A stretch of 64,000 nt of DNA from Microbotryum silenes-acaulis (taxonomy: Eukaryota > Basidiomycota > Microbotryomycetes > Microbotryales > Microbotryaceae): positions 1-64,000 of the forward strand of contig QPFY01000011.1 in the NCBI GenBank assembly GCA_003665825.1, written 5' to 3'. Within the stretch, counting starts at the first letter, position 1. The number at the start of each line of letters is the position of its first letter. A program made the translations under genes and the position numbers. Of this stretch, positions 32,885 to 44,786 are shown piece by piece. The notes under the pieces are model-generated. The model saw only the letters and a program-made list of their open reading frames with translations. It ran no database searches and was not told the DNA's origin.

Positions 32885-35800
32885 TTTTTTTATTTGATCG
32901 AGCCAATCAGCTGACCGCGCAAGAACCGCGCAAGATCCCGAAGTTGTGCGTGGACTGCGTGCCACTCGGCCGAAAGATCGGTCTCCAATTTGATCGAGTC
33001 CGGTCAAAACTCTAAGCTGCATATCTTTGTGAAGACTGAACAAGGATGCGAGAAACCTTCAGGGCCAGAGAGACCGAGTACCTCGGAGGTCAGCGCAGGG
33101 GCCATTGAACGAGTCGGCCGGCGTCCGCGGCAAAAACTTGGTCGATTCGTCCAGGTCACTAAGCACGCCTGTGCTATTCTCATTCTTTACTCCAAGGCTA
33201 GGGATGTTTGAGCGGAAACACATGTGATCCTGGTGCAGGTTTTTGATCCGACTGCGAGCGGATCATGAGTCACGCATCGGTAGACGAGACTGAACAGTCA
33301 CGCCGGGCGTGCTCTGGAAGCGCATCTCAGTATACCGCTGGCCGAATTGCGATGTCCGAGTTGGAGATTCATAGAAAGATTGAAAAAGCTTTCCCATAAA
33401 GTCTGATCATGTGAAGACCCCTTGAGGTTTCCCCCGTCAAGTCGTCGGTGAAAAGATGCCCCGGCACTTCGTTTGCGGACAAGTGAGTCGACCGCCTTCA
33501 ACGTGTTCCATGATGGTCTGTTGGGACCAAGCAAAATCAATCTGCGACTTGATTTCGGTACAGAATATTTCACTTTGAGTAAATACAGGAGTGCGGAGGG
33601 AAAGGTCCACTCAGCACTGTCGGCGAAAAGGGTCGATGGTCGCCGAGCCGAGAGACAACTGAAGGACTAATGATCACATTCTCGCAGGCCCATCCTGCCA
33701 ACAGATGTTTCCCACTCTCACAGCACTCGAATATAAAACCCTGGTCGATACGCTTGCGGTGCTAAATTGTGAGGTTGATGCAATATTTTCATCGGGACCC
33801 GGCCGGCGTCCTCCGACTGAGATCACAAAGCCAAAGTGACACCGCAGCACACATGATCTAGGCCGATCTGGTCCTTTCGAACGGGTCACTGCTGCAAGCC
33901 ATATTCTGGCATATTATTGTATCACTACGATCGAGAGACTTAGAACACGATGACCACTGGGTTGAGGTCAATTTCCACTTCTGATCAGGAGTTGAAAGAT
34001 CGCACAAGGACTCGGGGATCCTCTCGATCGCGCAAACTCGGCTCCTTTTTTTTTTCGCTGGTCGATCGGATAGTGATCCTCCGACGCTCCGCAACGCACT
34101 GTCAAAATTAGAAGATCTCCACGTTGGCGGAAGAATTGATGTTGCTCTTTGCAGTGTTAAAGCATACTTTCAGTCAGGATCGTCGGCCGGGTGAGGGATG
34201 CGGGTCGCACAGCTGAGGTTCGACCAGGCTTAGCGTGAAAGCTGGAAACAATTCGGTGTCGAATCACGGCATGCGGCCCCAAGCAGCTCTCCTACACACG
34301 CAAGTCAAGTGCTAGAGTCCGAAAGAGCCTATAGAAGAAGGCTAGGGATGCAACTACAAGGTTGAAGCCAACTCCGAATGGACCACGGCAGCATGCCATC
34401 AGCTCGGTCGGCGTGACTCGGAGCGGCGAGGAGTACAATCGACCCGGTGACTCCGCAGAGATCACTGCAACGTGCTCAGGCATCCCGTTTTTGATTGCGT
34501 TCAGCAGTCAGTAGTCCAGTTCTCATGTTGGATTCAATACAAGAACATTCCGTTCAGGTCCTGCCCGGAAGCACCAAATCGGAGGCCGCAGGAAAACCCG
34601 GCAAGGAGGGGGTCAAGAAGATCAGATACGCACATGTGAGCTCAAAGACCAAATACCATTGCATCAAGGAGCACATACTGACATATGCGTAGGTCAGATA
34701 TGTGGGGAAAGAAGGGAAGGGAGGAACGTCGCTCGCAAAGAGTCTAGGTGGTCATTCGTTCCCAATCTCGGGGAGAGCGGACAGGGCGTGGGTGGCCCAG
34801 AAGAGTTCGGATGGTTGGTGAAGCCTCCTCACACAGATCATCGGCGAATGTCAAGTCTTGGGTGGCGAAGGCAGCAGCGGCAAAGATGAGAGCCTGCATG
34901 CTCATTGACGAGCGATCGGTCGTACCAAGTTGGGTTGAGGTCGGGGCCGATGGAGAGGTGATCAAAGTCGAGCAGAGCAGGTCCCGCCGAAGAACTCTGG
35001 ATACTCAATTGGAAGAGTTGATGGTCATTCATCCATGAGAGCGAGAAACCGTTTGGAGCGAGTCGGAGTCTGAAGAGTCGATCTAAGCGCAGGCCGGAAT
35101 CTGAGACCTGGTGGAGCAAATCAACCATCAAACATGAGCAATAGTGCACACACTTGCAACACGCGGGGTGGAGCAAGTGAAGAACTTCAGGTTGAAGATA
35201 CACACTGACCTTGCAGACGTTTGCTCGCTTAGTAAAGCCCAAACGAGTTTGTCGACACCAAGCGAGGTGAGTTGCAAGAAGAAGCGAAGCGAGAGGAGAT
35301 GGAACACCGTGCGTCGCTGAGCGCAGTCCACGACCAAATGACCAGGTTTGCTGCCGCGTGTATGATCGTGCAACTCGCATATGTGGGATGCTGATCGCAC
35401 GGCGTATCAAGCTGGTCGAGCGAATCGCCGAGATCGATTGAGAGTGCAGAAGATCGTCACGGTCCAACGCCGAATGGTGTGGAGAAGCTCGAGTTGTGAC
35501 TGTATGATCCAACGTGTGCACCGCAGGATCGAGTTCGAGTAAGATATGAAGCAATGAGGTGGTGTTGTGTGGCAAATCTCGAGCGGTCAGTGAGATCAAA
35601 GACAAGATTTTGGTGCGGGGCTATGGGTTTCATTTCGTTGGTTCAAGGCCACGCGTTTTGATACATGGGACAGGCCAATACACCTGATACATTTCCAAAA
35701 ACAGCACTCCTACTATGAGCAAAACGTGAATGATGTAAGGGCCCTCCCAGATTACAACTTAGGCCAGAAACTCTGCACAGTCGAGCCGAATGAAGGCACC

Positions 35801-35928
35801 GCTGGCGCAGTCCTATTTCCAGCCGGGAATTATACTGCAACGGACGGAAAATGACCTTGGGCATCTATTGCAATAATTGGAACTAACAACGAGCAACCAT
35901 ATTTAAGCCCAGTGCAAAGCTGGTCACT

Positions 35929-38403
35929 TTAGAGCAAGGGAAGCAGCTGCTCAATGTCCGAGATTATGGACTCGTGCGACATCGCCTTGGATGGACCCCA
36001 CAACTCCCCCAGCTTGGCCTCTACCGCAGCCATCTTGGAATTATAGAGCTGGTTATCAAGACCACAATTGCGTCTCAAGATGTCAAGGAGTAGGCGGATG
36101 TTTGTCCATCGATGTGCGCAGCCTTCGAGTACAGATTCGTATTCCGGATCCATGCGAAGCACAACTTTGAAGACATAGACTCTGTGCGCAAATGGTTGGT
36201 TCCAGTCCTCCCAGATAGTCTGACCCTTCGGCGTCATCACGAGGACTTCCTCGTTGCCCTTGTACGGCTCGCGGAACGAAGATTCCATTACGACGTAGAA
36301 CAGCGACTCGATGTCGTGCCACCGTTCGTGGACGACACCGAGCGGCTGTTGTGGCTGGGCGAGGATCGAGCAGGCGAGGTAGGGCCAGGTGCCCTGTCAG
36401 ACGTCGTATAGTCCAAAGGTTAGTGCTGGTCAGAAACTTTATTTGGGGGAACATACAGAGGGGAGGACGCACGGATCGTATTCTGTGGTGCAGCTCGGTG
36501 CAAGGTCGATCATGCGGGACGGCGAGGTGATAGTCGATAAGGACGCCGAAACCGTCGCGGTCGATGACGACATTGCCGTACGAAATATCCCGGTGGATAT
36601 ACCCCAGCTTGTAGAGGTTTCGGTGTCCTGCATTGTCATGGGAACGCGCGTGTCGGCTAGGGAGCGCAAACGCAAGGCCGCCCAGTTGATCCCCGTGCTC
36701 ACCTTTGACGACTCCAAGTACGGCCTGGGCGAGTTCCCTGGTCGTGGTCGCCGTGTTGAGGGGCCGATAACACTGTCGGTGGAAGACCACCTCGAGTGCC
36801 CGGGGCCCGATATCATCGAAGCTTTCATCATCACCGAAGAAAGCTGGAAGCGTGCGGAAGTCGTCCCGGTAGATGCCGGCGCTAAGGCTTAAACCCTCGG
36901 TGTCGATACGCGACGCAGCGTGCATCTTGCGACGTAGGGCAATCGCATCGTCGAGGCGGGATTGCTCGACCCATGCGACTGTCATGGCGTACTCGGTGGA
37001 AGATGTAGGCAAGCTGATCGACGTGGGGTCGACAGGCGCGTGTCTTGCGGTAACGCGGAAAGCGGAGGTTGCACGACCCGTGCAGCTTCGACGTCGGAAG
37101 AGGAGCTCCTGGATCTCGAGATCTGAGATATCGCCGAGCTCGGACTCGAAGTCGTGGGCGCGGGGTGGGAGAAACTTGTCCGAGACGACAAAATTGCCGA
37201 AACCATCGTCGACCTCGTTCGTCGAGGCCAGCATCCCGAGCCCGTTGTCGTCGAGTTCGATGAGGTGTGACAGCACGCGCCGGAGCAGCACCGCGTCCTC
37301 ACCGCACCTGCGGGCGCTCGTCGTGAACACCCCACACGCGTTGACGAGGTAGACTTGAAGTACGTCCCCGCAAAGGGTGACCCCGATCGCGTGGGCGCGG
37401 AGCGCGGTCGTGCAGATCATGTGTAGCCGCCTAAGCACTTGGTTACGCGCTTCTGCGCTCTTCGTGTCGCTCTCTTTCACCTCAATCGCCACTGCAATCT
37501 GCGAGTATGCGCGTTGAGGCGACGGGGGCGTGCCTTCCGTCGACTTTGGGTGCTCTGACTGCGCCCAAACGAACGGAAGATCGGGGGAAGCGGCCACCGC
37601 CGCATGCGTCAATATGACGGCGTCGGGCGTCTTCTCCTGCTCCCCGCGATCGGGCGCCAGCTTAATGTGGCTACCCGAGTTGCCGCATCCGACCAGACGT
37701 CGATCACCAGTCTACACCCGGGTGCATCAATGATCGGGACACAGTGGTCAGTCATACTCGTGCGGTCGAAGCCAAGCGATAGCATCGGGGCACTCACCAC
37801 ATCCTTGATCGCGTTAGCGATCTCTCTCATCGCAGCCTCCGTCCCCAATTGTCTGGTGGGCTGGGGGATCTTGGCCTCGTACTTCGAAGGCGTGGCAAGA
37901 AAGTACTTGTCCATCGCCTTCGAGAGTCGAGGTTTGCCCATGTGGGCAAAGAGCTGTTGCTCCCTCGCTTCCGCCGTGGCCGACATCGACACAACGGGAC
38001 TCGACTTCATCGGACTCGAGCGTGGTAAAGCATCGACGAGGCCCGACATGCCTGACAGGCCTACGGCCTCGCTTGAGCGACCTGCTCGCCCTGGCCGAGT
38101 CTTGTCGTGGATGATGGGCCCGCGTATCGGCGTTAATGGGGCGCGAGCCGACGAGCTGGGCAGGTGGGTCGGAAGCGATTGGGTGGCGGCTGGGGCGGGG
38201 GGCGCAAGAGCAGACGTGCCAACCGACGGGCGTGGCGCGCGGTCTCTGGCGTTGACGCGCATCGATTCCGCTTGGGCGGGGGACGCGGCGTTGGGCATCT
38301 GCATCAGTCGCGCGCTTCTTCGGATCTCGGGCCCCGACGACGCCTCGCCCGAGATGATCTGGTCCGAGCGCCGGGCGTCCTGACTAGGCACTGCAATTGC
38401 CAT
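35929..38403 (-). CDS. FunK1-type fungal protein kinase, left-arm copy
   Basis: Mirror of the gene at 46,494-48,968, with exons 38403-37798, 37711-36703, 36627-36473 and 36393-35929. All introns are GT-AG and in phase, giving about 744 residues. The catalytic loop reads YIHRDISYGNVV and the metal-binding motif LIDYHLA. After the last intron come GTWPYLACSIL and HDIESLFYVVM, which match the FunK1 family (Pfam Pkinase_fungal). The protein differs from the right-arm copy mostly in the C-lobe (for example MESSFREPYKGNEEVL here, MEVSFREPYQGDEKVL there). FunK1 kinases are expanded in mushroom-type fungi and their substrates are largely unknown. Confidence 0.85.
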
Positions 38404-38472
38404 CGGGGTCAATGTTGGGTCAACACTGAACAGCCAGACCACGCGGAACGAACAGTAGGAGGGCTTTTTGAC

Positions 38473-40110
38473 TCACTGTTGATGCAGTCTTGCAGCTGTT
38501 GAGACTCGAGTGTCGATCCACTTGGAGCTCTGAGATCCACAGACCGACGAAGAATGGTGGATGGACTCGGATGGGGGAGCGAAGATGTACTGCAGTGGCT
38601 GGTCAAAGGAAGGGATGCAGGTCGCCTTCCGCCATCGCAGTCCGTCGCGCTCTGTCGCGCTGCAGCCGGCAAAATGCAGCTCCCCTGCAGCTGGGCCGAA
38701 TTCATTTCTAGGCGCGCGCGCGGTTTGGACCGGTTTAGGACCCAGAATCTCGTCGACGCGCCTTTGTGAAAGTCGAGATTCTGGGACCCGAGCCATGTTT
38801 TTAGGTGAGGCGGTTTTGCAAATCTCGACATTTTTTTTCCGTAGGTCGACACAATTAACGCACCGCGGGGCGGCGACGAGACCCTTCTTGTAGTCGACGG
38901 CATCGATGAAGTAGCGCTTCATCTGCCATTCACTTTGCTCGTTGGTGCTTTCGCACAAGTCTTCGATTTTATCGGCGATCTCTCGGACTCGTACGTAGTT
39001 TCCTCGATTGTCTCGTTGTCGGAGACTTTCGAGTTCACTGATTGCACGGCGTTTGTACTCAGGATCAAGGAACTTCTTCTCGAAGGTCTCGATGAGCTCG
39101 TCGAATGTGATCGGAGAGGGATTGGTTCCCCCCGCCTTCTCGTCGAATTCGCGCATAACTTCAGGCACGATGCGTTTGGCCATGAAATCGTTCGCACGCT
39201 TCTCTGTGAGGTTCAGGATGTGCGTGAATGCGAGGCACGAATCGGGGTTGAGTGCGTTGCCCAAAAGGTAAGCCTGTACCGCATATTTCCAAGCCCGCAA
39301 ATGCTCGGGCTGATCACTAGTGCCTGAATATTTCGCAGGTGTAGGCACGTTGGGAAGCTTTCGGCCAGAGGGAGCTTTGGCGACCCCAATCTGGGCCATC
39401 GCACTGTCGAACAGAGCGCGGGGAGGCCTCATCGCTGGTCCGCGCCCGTTGCTTCTGTTCGATCTCTCGGATCCGTCATCGGAGCCGTTATCGTCGGGAT
39501 TCTCAGGGGCGGGATTGTTAGCTCGGGCCGCCTCGAGGATCGTATCTACTAGGTGCGTTTTCTCCCCTCGGGTTTCGCGCGTATTGTAGCTTTGGCGTCG
39601 CCAAGCTGAGTCCGTTGGAATTCCTCCAGCGATATTCGAGATTCCGGCGAGGACAGCCGGATGCTCGATCGTTTCCACGATCTTCTTTACCGCCTTCGTG
39701 GGAGTTTCGAGAAGGGAGGTGTCTTCCTCACTCTCGTCTTTGTTGCGGTTCAGGAACGCGTAGTACGCGTCTGGGTGATTGTCTTTGAGGAACGGAATCA
39801 GCTCAATCAATTTCTGATCGGCGAGACGCTTGACAAGGTCATCATTGTCTCGTTCCTTGCTAGGGCCAGCTTTCTGGCTCCACTTGTCCATCCTGGCGGT
39901 ATGGTCCGCCATGATGCTTTCGACCTTGGCTTCGCGTTCGCTCTTTCGTGCGAGAAGTTGGTCCATCGTGAGTGCTTTGGACATCGTGTCTGGCTGCTCT
40001 CCTTGCTGACTCTTGTCAACAACTTCAATGATAGGCTGCTTTCCCTTATCACCGGTATCAGACGTCTGGGCGTCTCTTGCGCGTAAATCTTCGTTGCCCA
40101 TGGGACTCAT
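38473..40110 (-). CDS. Retrotransposon Gag-like protein, left-arm copy
   Basis: Identical mirror of 44,787-46,424; translation from the first ATG gives about 545 residues. A highly charged N-terminus is followed by a Gag-type helical domain around residues 250-420 (segments KYSGTSDQPEHLRAWKYAVQ and FEKKFLDPEYKRRAISELES). After KRYFIDAVDYK the sequence loses similarity to Gag and no zinc knuckle, protease, reverse transcriptase or integrase follows before the kinase gene. It is therefore a Gag-only remnant or a domesticated Gag. Confidence 0.75.
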   Translation of the reverse strand: MSPMGNEDLRARDAQTSDTGDKGKQPIIEVVDKSQQGEQPDTMSKALTMDQLLARKSEREAKVESIMADHTARMDKWSQKAGPSKERDNDDLVKRLADQKLIELIPFLKDNHPDAYYAFLNRNKDESEEDTSLLETPTKAVKKIVETIEHPAVLAGISNIAGGIPTDSAWRRQSYNTRETRGEKTHLVDTILEAARANNPAPENPDDNGSDDGSERSNRSNGRGPAMRPPRALFDSAMAQIGVAKAPSGRKLPNVPTPAKYSGTSDQPEHLRAWKYAVQAYLLGNALNPDSCLAFTHILNLTEKRANDFMAKRIVPEVMREFDEKAGGTNPSPITFDELIETFEKKFLDPEYKRRAISELESLRQRDNRGNYVRVREIADKIEDLCESTNEQSEWQMKRYFIDAVDYKKGLVAAPRCVNCVDLRKKNVEICKTASPKNMARVPESRLSQRRVDEILGPKPVQTARAPRNEFGPAAGELHFAGCSATERDGLRWRKATCIPSFDQPLQYIFAPPSESIHHSSSVCGSQSSKWIDTRVSTAARLHQQ

Positions 40111-40128
40111 ATCGATTGCAATCTTCAA

Positions 40129-40930
40129 AACTTTTCGACGACCAGCGCTTCAAGTTTTCGGGTGAACGAGGTAGCTACTCTCGTCACAAATAGGGGATAG
40201 GGAGGGTGGGTCTGTCCCTCTCCTGAAAAAGTTACAGAAGTTGAATCCGAAGATTACAAGCTTCTAATGAAGGCAATACAAGATCGTATGCACTGGAACG
40301 GCTGACACACGAAGTGTTGGCACGGAAAAGCAAATACACAAGATAATGCTTCGAATACGAGATTCGGCAATCCAAAGGTTTTGTCAGTTTGGATGTCAAA
40401 AAAAGATGCAAGGAGCCCAGATTACTCAGCGGTCAGCGTAAGCAAAAGCGGGTTCCTCGGTAGTGCTCTCAGAGTGCTTGACAAATAGACAGTCCCAAAA
40501 CCAGTCGATTGTCAAGAGAAGAGAGTGGGGGTCCAGAAAAGGATGAGAAAGAAGGAAGAGAGGGATGAGAACTACGGATCGCTATTTAAGGATTCTGAAC
40601 TGAGAAAGGGAGGCAAGCAGACAATGTGGTGAACTAGGACAATGGAGACAGAACAATAGAGATAGATGGGATAATAATAGGGAAGGATGACAAAGGGATG
40701 CACAATGGTTGTCAGTCAAAGGCATGGAAAATGAAAGGGAGGTCAGGCAAGTCGGTCCGTCGGTCCGAGGTTTGAGCTTGGACCTACCGAGTGGCTGCCG
40801 AACCTTACATGCCCTCAATAAACTCACACTCACAACTTTGGCCCGAGGATAGGCACTACCTCCTACTTAGCCGCAAGCGAATAACCACCGCACGCCAAGG
40901 CTAGAGACTCTAACGACAACTTAAATCCAC
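40129..40930 (-). repeat. LTR-like leader of the Gag gene, left-arm copy
   Basis: About 800 bases precede the Gag start. On the minus strand the sequence runs through C/T-rich stretches, a TTAAATAGCG TATA-like box near 40,585 and a TAGTTCTCATCCC segment downstream. This arrangement fits an LTR and untranslated leader, but I cannot find a paired second LTR or a certain primer-binding site. Boundaries are approximate. Confidence 0.45.
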
Positions 40931-42070
40931 GGACAAAAATGCCCTCGAAAGATAGCGAAAGGACAAAACTGCCCTCGTTTCTTTTCGTGAGGACAGAAAT
41001 GCCCTTCTCTAAAGGACCAATATGCCCTCGGACTCTCGACTCCTGTAATACTTGATATATCAGCTCATAACCAAGAGGGTAGCTTCTTGTAGTCGTTTTA
41101 ATCAGCGCCGTATACTCAGAATCCCCAGAGATGCCGTGAGAATTCATATATCACGGTCGCAAAGTCACCGTCAGGGCCCTATCGAAAGCGAGCGATGAGT
41201 ATAGACCGAGTGAATTCCATATGAAACAGGCCAGCAGTAGTAGCATTGACAGTCTTGACACCTTACGCTCAGATTCAAATGGTCTATCTATCTATCGCAT
41301 GTAACTCGGTTGTGTCCGGGGCCTTTGCAGAGACCACAGATCGTGTTGCGCTTGGACCTCTCGTCCGCACCCCGGATCCTGCGCTTGATCGGACGTCGTG
41401 TACGCGTGGAGAGACGTGACGGAATGATAATGACACCCTCTTCTTCGCCAGTTGAGTCACTGTTGTTCACTTCACCATGACCTCATGACGCTCACGAGGA
41501 AGACGATGCAGCTTCCATTCGGCCCGAGATGGAACAGGTTGGAGCGGTGTCGCGTAAGTCTGCTCTTGCTGTCGCCGGTGTGCAGCAGCGATCGGTGACT
41601 GTGGGCTTCATTGAAGACAATGATGGTCCAAACACTGCATTCTCCTTTGGAGATAGCAGTGGCAGAGAAGGAGCACGGAGGATCTTGGACACTCTTGCTC
41701 ACGACGCATGTCAGACTTGCGAATGTCGAGCTGAAACTGGTGATCAAGCGCATATTGATGGCCCGCATCTGTGAGCTCCTTCTTTCCGTAGAGACTCTTC
41801 TCCTTCCCGAAAGAATGTTCCATTGTCCAAAGTCGGAGGTGACTTCGATGTCGGGGCGAGAATGCGGAAGGTGGCCAACATCGATTCGCGAACTCGCGCG
41901 CCTCGACGCGTCGACGATCGATGAGGGCCCCCCTGACTTTGCGACCGGGATAACTGAATTCTCACGGCATCTCTGGGGGAGTATACGGCGCTGATCACAA
42001 CGACTACAAGAAGCTACCCTCTTGGTTATGAGCTGATATATCAAGTATTACAGAAGTCGAGAATCCCGAG
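40931..42070 (-). mobile_element. Truncated MULE copy in the left arm
   Basis: This copy is in the opposite orientation to 31,642-32,884 and carries the same interior, including the zinc-knuckle frame (CGLCKGPGHNRVTC, minus strand, ending near 41,288). The outer end begins GGACAAAAATGCCC, lacking the first GAGAAAA. The inner end breaks off within the TIR at GAATCCCGAG and is joined to a fragment of the subtelomeric module (GACAGATGTTTCTCAC), so the TIR pair is incomplete and no target duplication is visible. Confidence 0.75.
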
Positions 42071-42215
42071 GACAGATGTTTCTCACTCTCACAGCACTCG
42101 AATATAAAACCCTCGTCGATACGCGTGCGGTGCTAAATTGTGAGGTTGATGCAGTATTGTCATCGGGACCATTGGTGGGCCGCCCCCCTGGGGGTGGCGC
42201 GCATGCGCTTAGAGT
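42071..42215. repeat. Inner end of left arm, subtelomeric module fragment
   Basis: 42,071-42,176 matches about 33,700-33,805 in the outer arm and about 4,060-4,170 near the telomere (key text CACTCGAATATAAAACCCT). The final ~40 bases are GC-rich with GCGCGCATGCGC and a run of C and G. Confidence 0.65.
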
Positions 42216-42681
42216 GGAGTAGGCGAGAGAAATGCCTGTTCGCTTCTGCACCTTATTCGTTTCGCTCGAACGGCAGTGCTTATTGCCTCTACACTCGCGA
42301 AACTTTTCGACCCTATTGTTACCGGCAATGACGACTGCTTGGACCTCAACCAACGACCACGCCGCGCTCTCGTCTACAGAGTCGCCGGCGGCGACTATCG
42401 GTGGCGCCGCGGGCGTGCACGTGGCCCCGCTATTGCCCCCGATGCAACTTTCCGGCGCCCTAGACACGACGGCGGGTACCACTTACGATGGCGCCTTGTT
42501 CGGCATCTCTGCCGAAACGATCAAGTGGGCGAAGGATCGCAAGGATCCTCCGATGTCGTGTCTATCACGACACCAAAAAGTCAAGTGAGTCTGCATTATG
42601 GTGTGGGTTTCAAGGCGCGGATGGAGGCGGGTCTGGTCTTCGACGGCTGCCTGCCGCGCACGCAAAGGCAGGACGCGCGCT
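42216..42681 (+). other. Unique 466-bp spacer at the palindrome centre
   Basis: This sequence is present once in the window. A plus-strand frame starts at an ATG near 42,329 (MTTAWTSTNDHAALSS...) and runs to about 42,588, with a possible splice donor CAAGTGAGT at about 42,584 and a continuing open frame afterwards. No domain is recognised. It could be the 5' end of a gene trapped between the arms, or a retroelement fragment. Confidence 0.4.
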
Positions 42682-42826
42682 ACTCTAAGCGCATGCGCGC
42701 CACCCCCAGGGGGGCGGCCCACCAATGGTCCCGATGACAATACTGCATCAACCTCACAATTTAGCACCGCACGCGTATCGACGAGGGTTTTATATTCGAG
42801 TGCTGTGAGAGTGAGAAACATCTGTC

Positions 42827-43966
42827 CTCGGGATTCTCGACTTCTGTAATACTTGATATATCAGCTCATAACCAAGAGGGTAGCTTCTTGTAGTCGTTGT
42901 GATCAGCGCCGTATACTCCCCCAGAGATGCCGTGAGAATTCAGTTATCCCGGTCGCAAAGTCAGGGGGGCCCTCATCGATCGTCGACGCGTCGAGGCGCG
43001 CGAGTTCGCGAATCGATGTTGGCCACCTTCCGCATTCTCGCCCCGACATCGAAGTCACCTCCGACTTTGGACAATGGAACATTCTTTCGGGAAGGAGAAG
43101 AGTCTCTACGGAAAGAAGGAGCTCACAGATGCGGGCCATCAATATGCGCTTGATCACCAGTTTCAGCTCGACATTCGCAAGTCTGACATGCGTCGTGAGC
43201 AAGAGTGTCCAAGATCCTCCGTGCTCCTTCTCTGCCACTGCTATCTCCAAAGGAGAATGCAGTGTTTGGACCATCATTGTCTTCAATGAAGCCCACAGTC
43301 ACCGATCGCTGCTGCACACCGGCGACAGCAAGAGCAGACTTACGCGACACCGCTCCAACCTGTTCCATCTCGGGCCGAATGGAAGCTGCATCGTCTTCCT
43401 CGTGAGCGTCATGAGGTCATGGTGAAGTGAACAACAGTGACTCAACTGGCGAAGAAGAGGGTGTCATTATCATTCCGTCACGTCTCTCCACGCGTACACG
43501 ACGTCCGATCAAGCGCAGGATCCGGGGTGCGGACGAGAGGTCCAAGCGCAACACGATCTGTGGTCTCTGCAAAGGCCCCGGACACAACCGAGTTACATGC
43601 GATAGATAGATAGACCATTTGAATCTGAGCGTAAGGTGTCAAGACTGTCAATGCTACTACTGCTGGCCTGTTTCATATGGAATTCACTCGGTCTATACTC
43701 ATCGCTCGCTTTCGATAGGGCCCTGACGGTGACTTTGCGACCGTGATATATGAATTCTCACGGCATCTCTGGGGATTCTGAGTATACGGCGCTGATTAAA
43801 ACGACTACAAGAAGCTACCCTCTTGGTTATGAGCTGATATATCAAGTATTACAGGAGTCGAGAGTCCGAGGGCATATTGGTCCTTTAGAGAAGGGCATTT
43901 CTGTCCTCACGAAAAGAAACGAGGGCAGTTTTGTCCTTTCGCTATCTTTCGAGGGCATTTTTGTCC
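42827..43966 (+). mobile_element. Truncated MULE copy in the right arm
   Basis: Mirror image of 40,931-42,070, with the same truncated inner TIR and the zinc-knuckle frame at 43,427-43,609 on the plus strand. The TIR contains iterated GGACAAAAATGCCCTCG-like motifs. Confidence 0.75.
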
Positions 43967-44768
43967 GTGGATTTAAGTTGTCGTTAGAGTCTCTAGCCTT
44001 GGCGTGCGGTGGTTATTCGCTTGCGGCTAAGTAGGAGGTAGTGCCTATCCTCGGGCCAAAGTTGTGAGTGTGAGTTTATTGAGGGCATGTAAGGTTCGGC
44101 AGCCACTCGGTAGGTCCAAGCTCAAACCTCGGACCGACGGACCGACTTGCCTGACCTCCCTTTCATTTTCCATGCCTTTGACTGACAACCATTGTGCATC
44201 CCTTTGTCATCCTTCCCTATTATTATCCCATCTATCTCTATTGTTCTGTCTCCATTGTCCTAGTTCACCACATTGTCTGCTTGCCTCCCTTTCTCAGTTC
44301 AGAATCCTTAAATAGCGATCCGTAGTTCTCATCCCTCTCTTCCTTCTTTCTCATCCTTTTCTGGACCCCCACTCTCTTCTCTTGACAATCGACTGGTTTT
44401 GGGACTGTCTATTTGTCAAGCACTCTGAGAGCACTACCGAGGAACCCGCTTTTGCTTACGCTGACCGCTGAGTAATCTGGGCTCCTTGCATCTTTTTTTG
44501 ACATCCAAACTGACAAAACCTTTGGATTGCCGAATCTCGTATTCGAAGCATTATCTTGTGTATTTGCTTTTCCGTGCCAACACTTCGTGTGTCAGCCGTT
44601 CCAGTGCATACGATCTTGTATTGCCTTCATTAGAAGCTTGTAATCTTCGGATTCAACTTCTGTAACTTTTTCAGGAGAGGGACAGACCCACCCTCCCTAT
44701 CCCCTATTTGTGACGAGAGTAGCTACCTCGTTCACCCGAAAACTTGAAGCGCTGGTCGTCGAAAAGTT
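43967..44768 (+). repeat. LTR-like leader of the Gag gene, right-arm copy
   Basis: Mirror of 40,129-40,930. It contains a TATA-like CTTAAATAGCG near 44,307, C/T-rich tracts and a long untranslated leader before the Gag start. A second LTR downstream is not found. Confidence 0.45.
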
Positions 44769-44786
44769 TTGAAGATTGCAATCGAT

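Larger units (their letters stand above)
32894..42215. repeat. Left arm of a ~19 kb palindrome
   Basis: This arm is the reverse complement of 42,682-52,017. Matching positions sum to 84,897 over the inner part, shifting to 84,910-84,915 near the outer ends because of small indels. The arm holds a subtelomeric module (32,894-34,830), part of a subtelomeric unit (34,831-35,600), a FunK1 kinase gene, a Gag ORF, an LTR-like leader and a truncated MULE. The arms are near identical except for a cluster of changes at about 36,150-36,470 and an indel at about 33,905-33,920. The inner boundary is sharp after GCGCATGCGCTTAGAGT. Confidence 0.95.
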
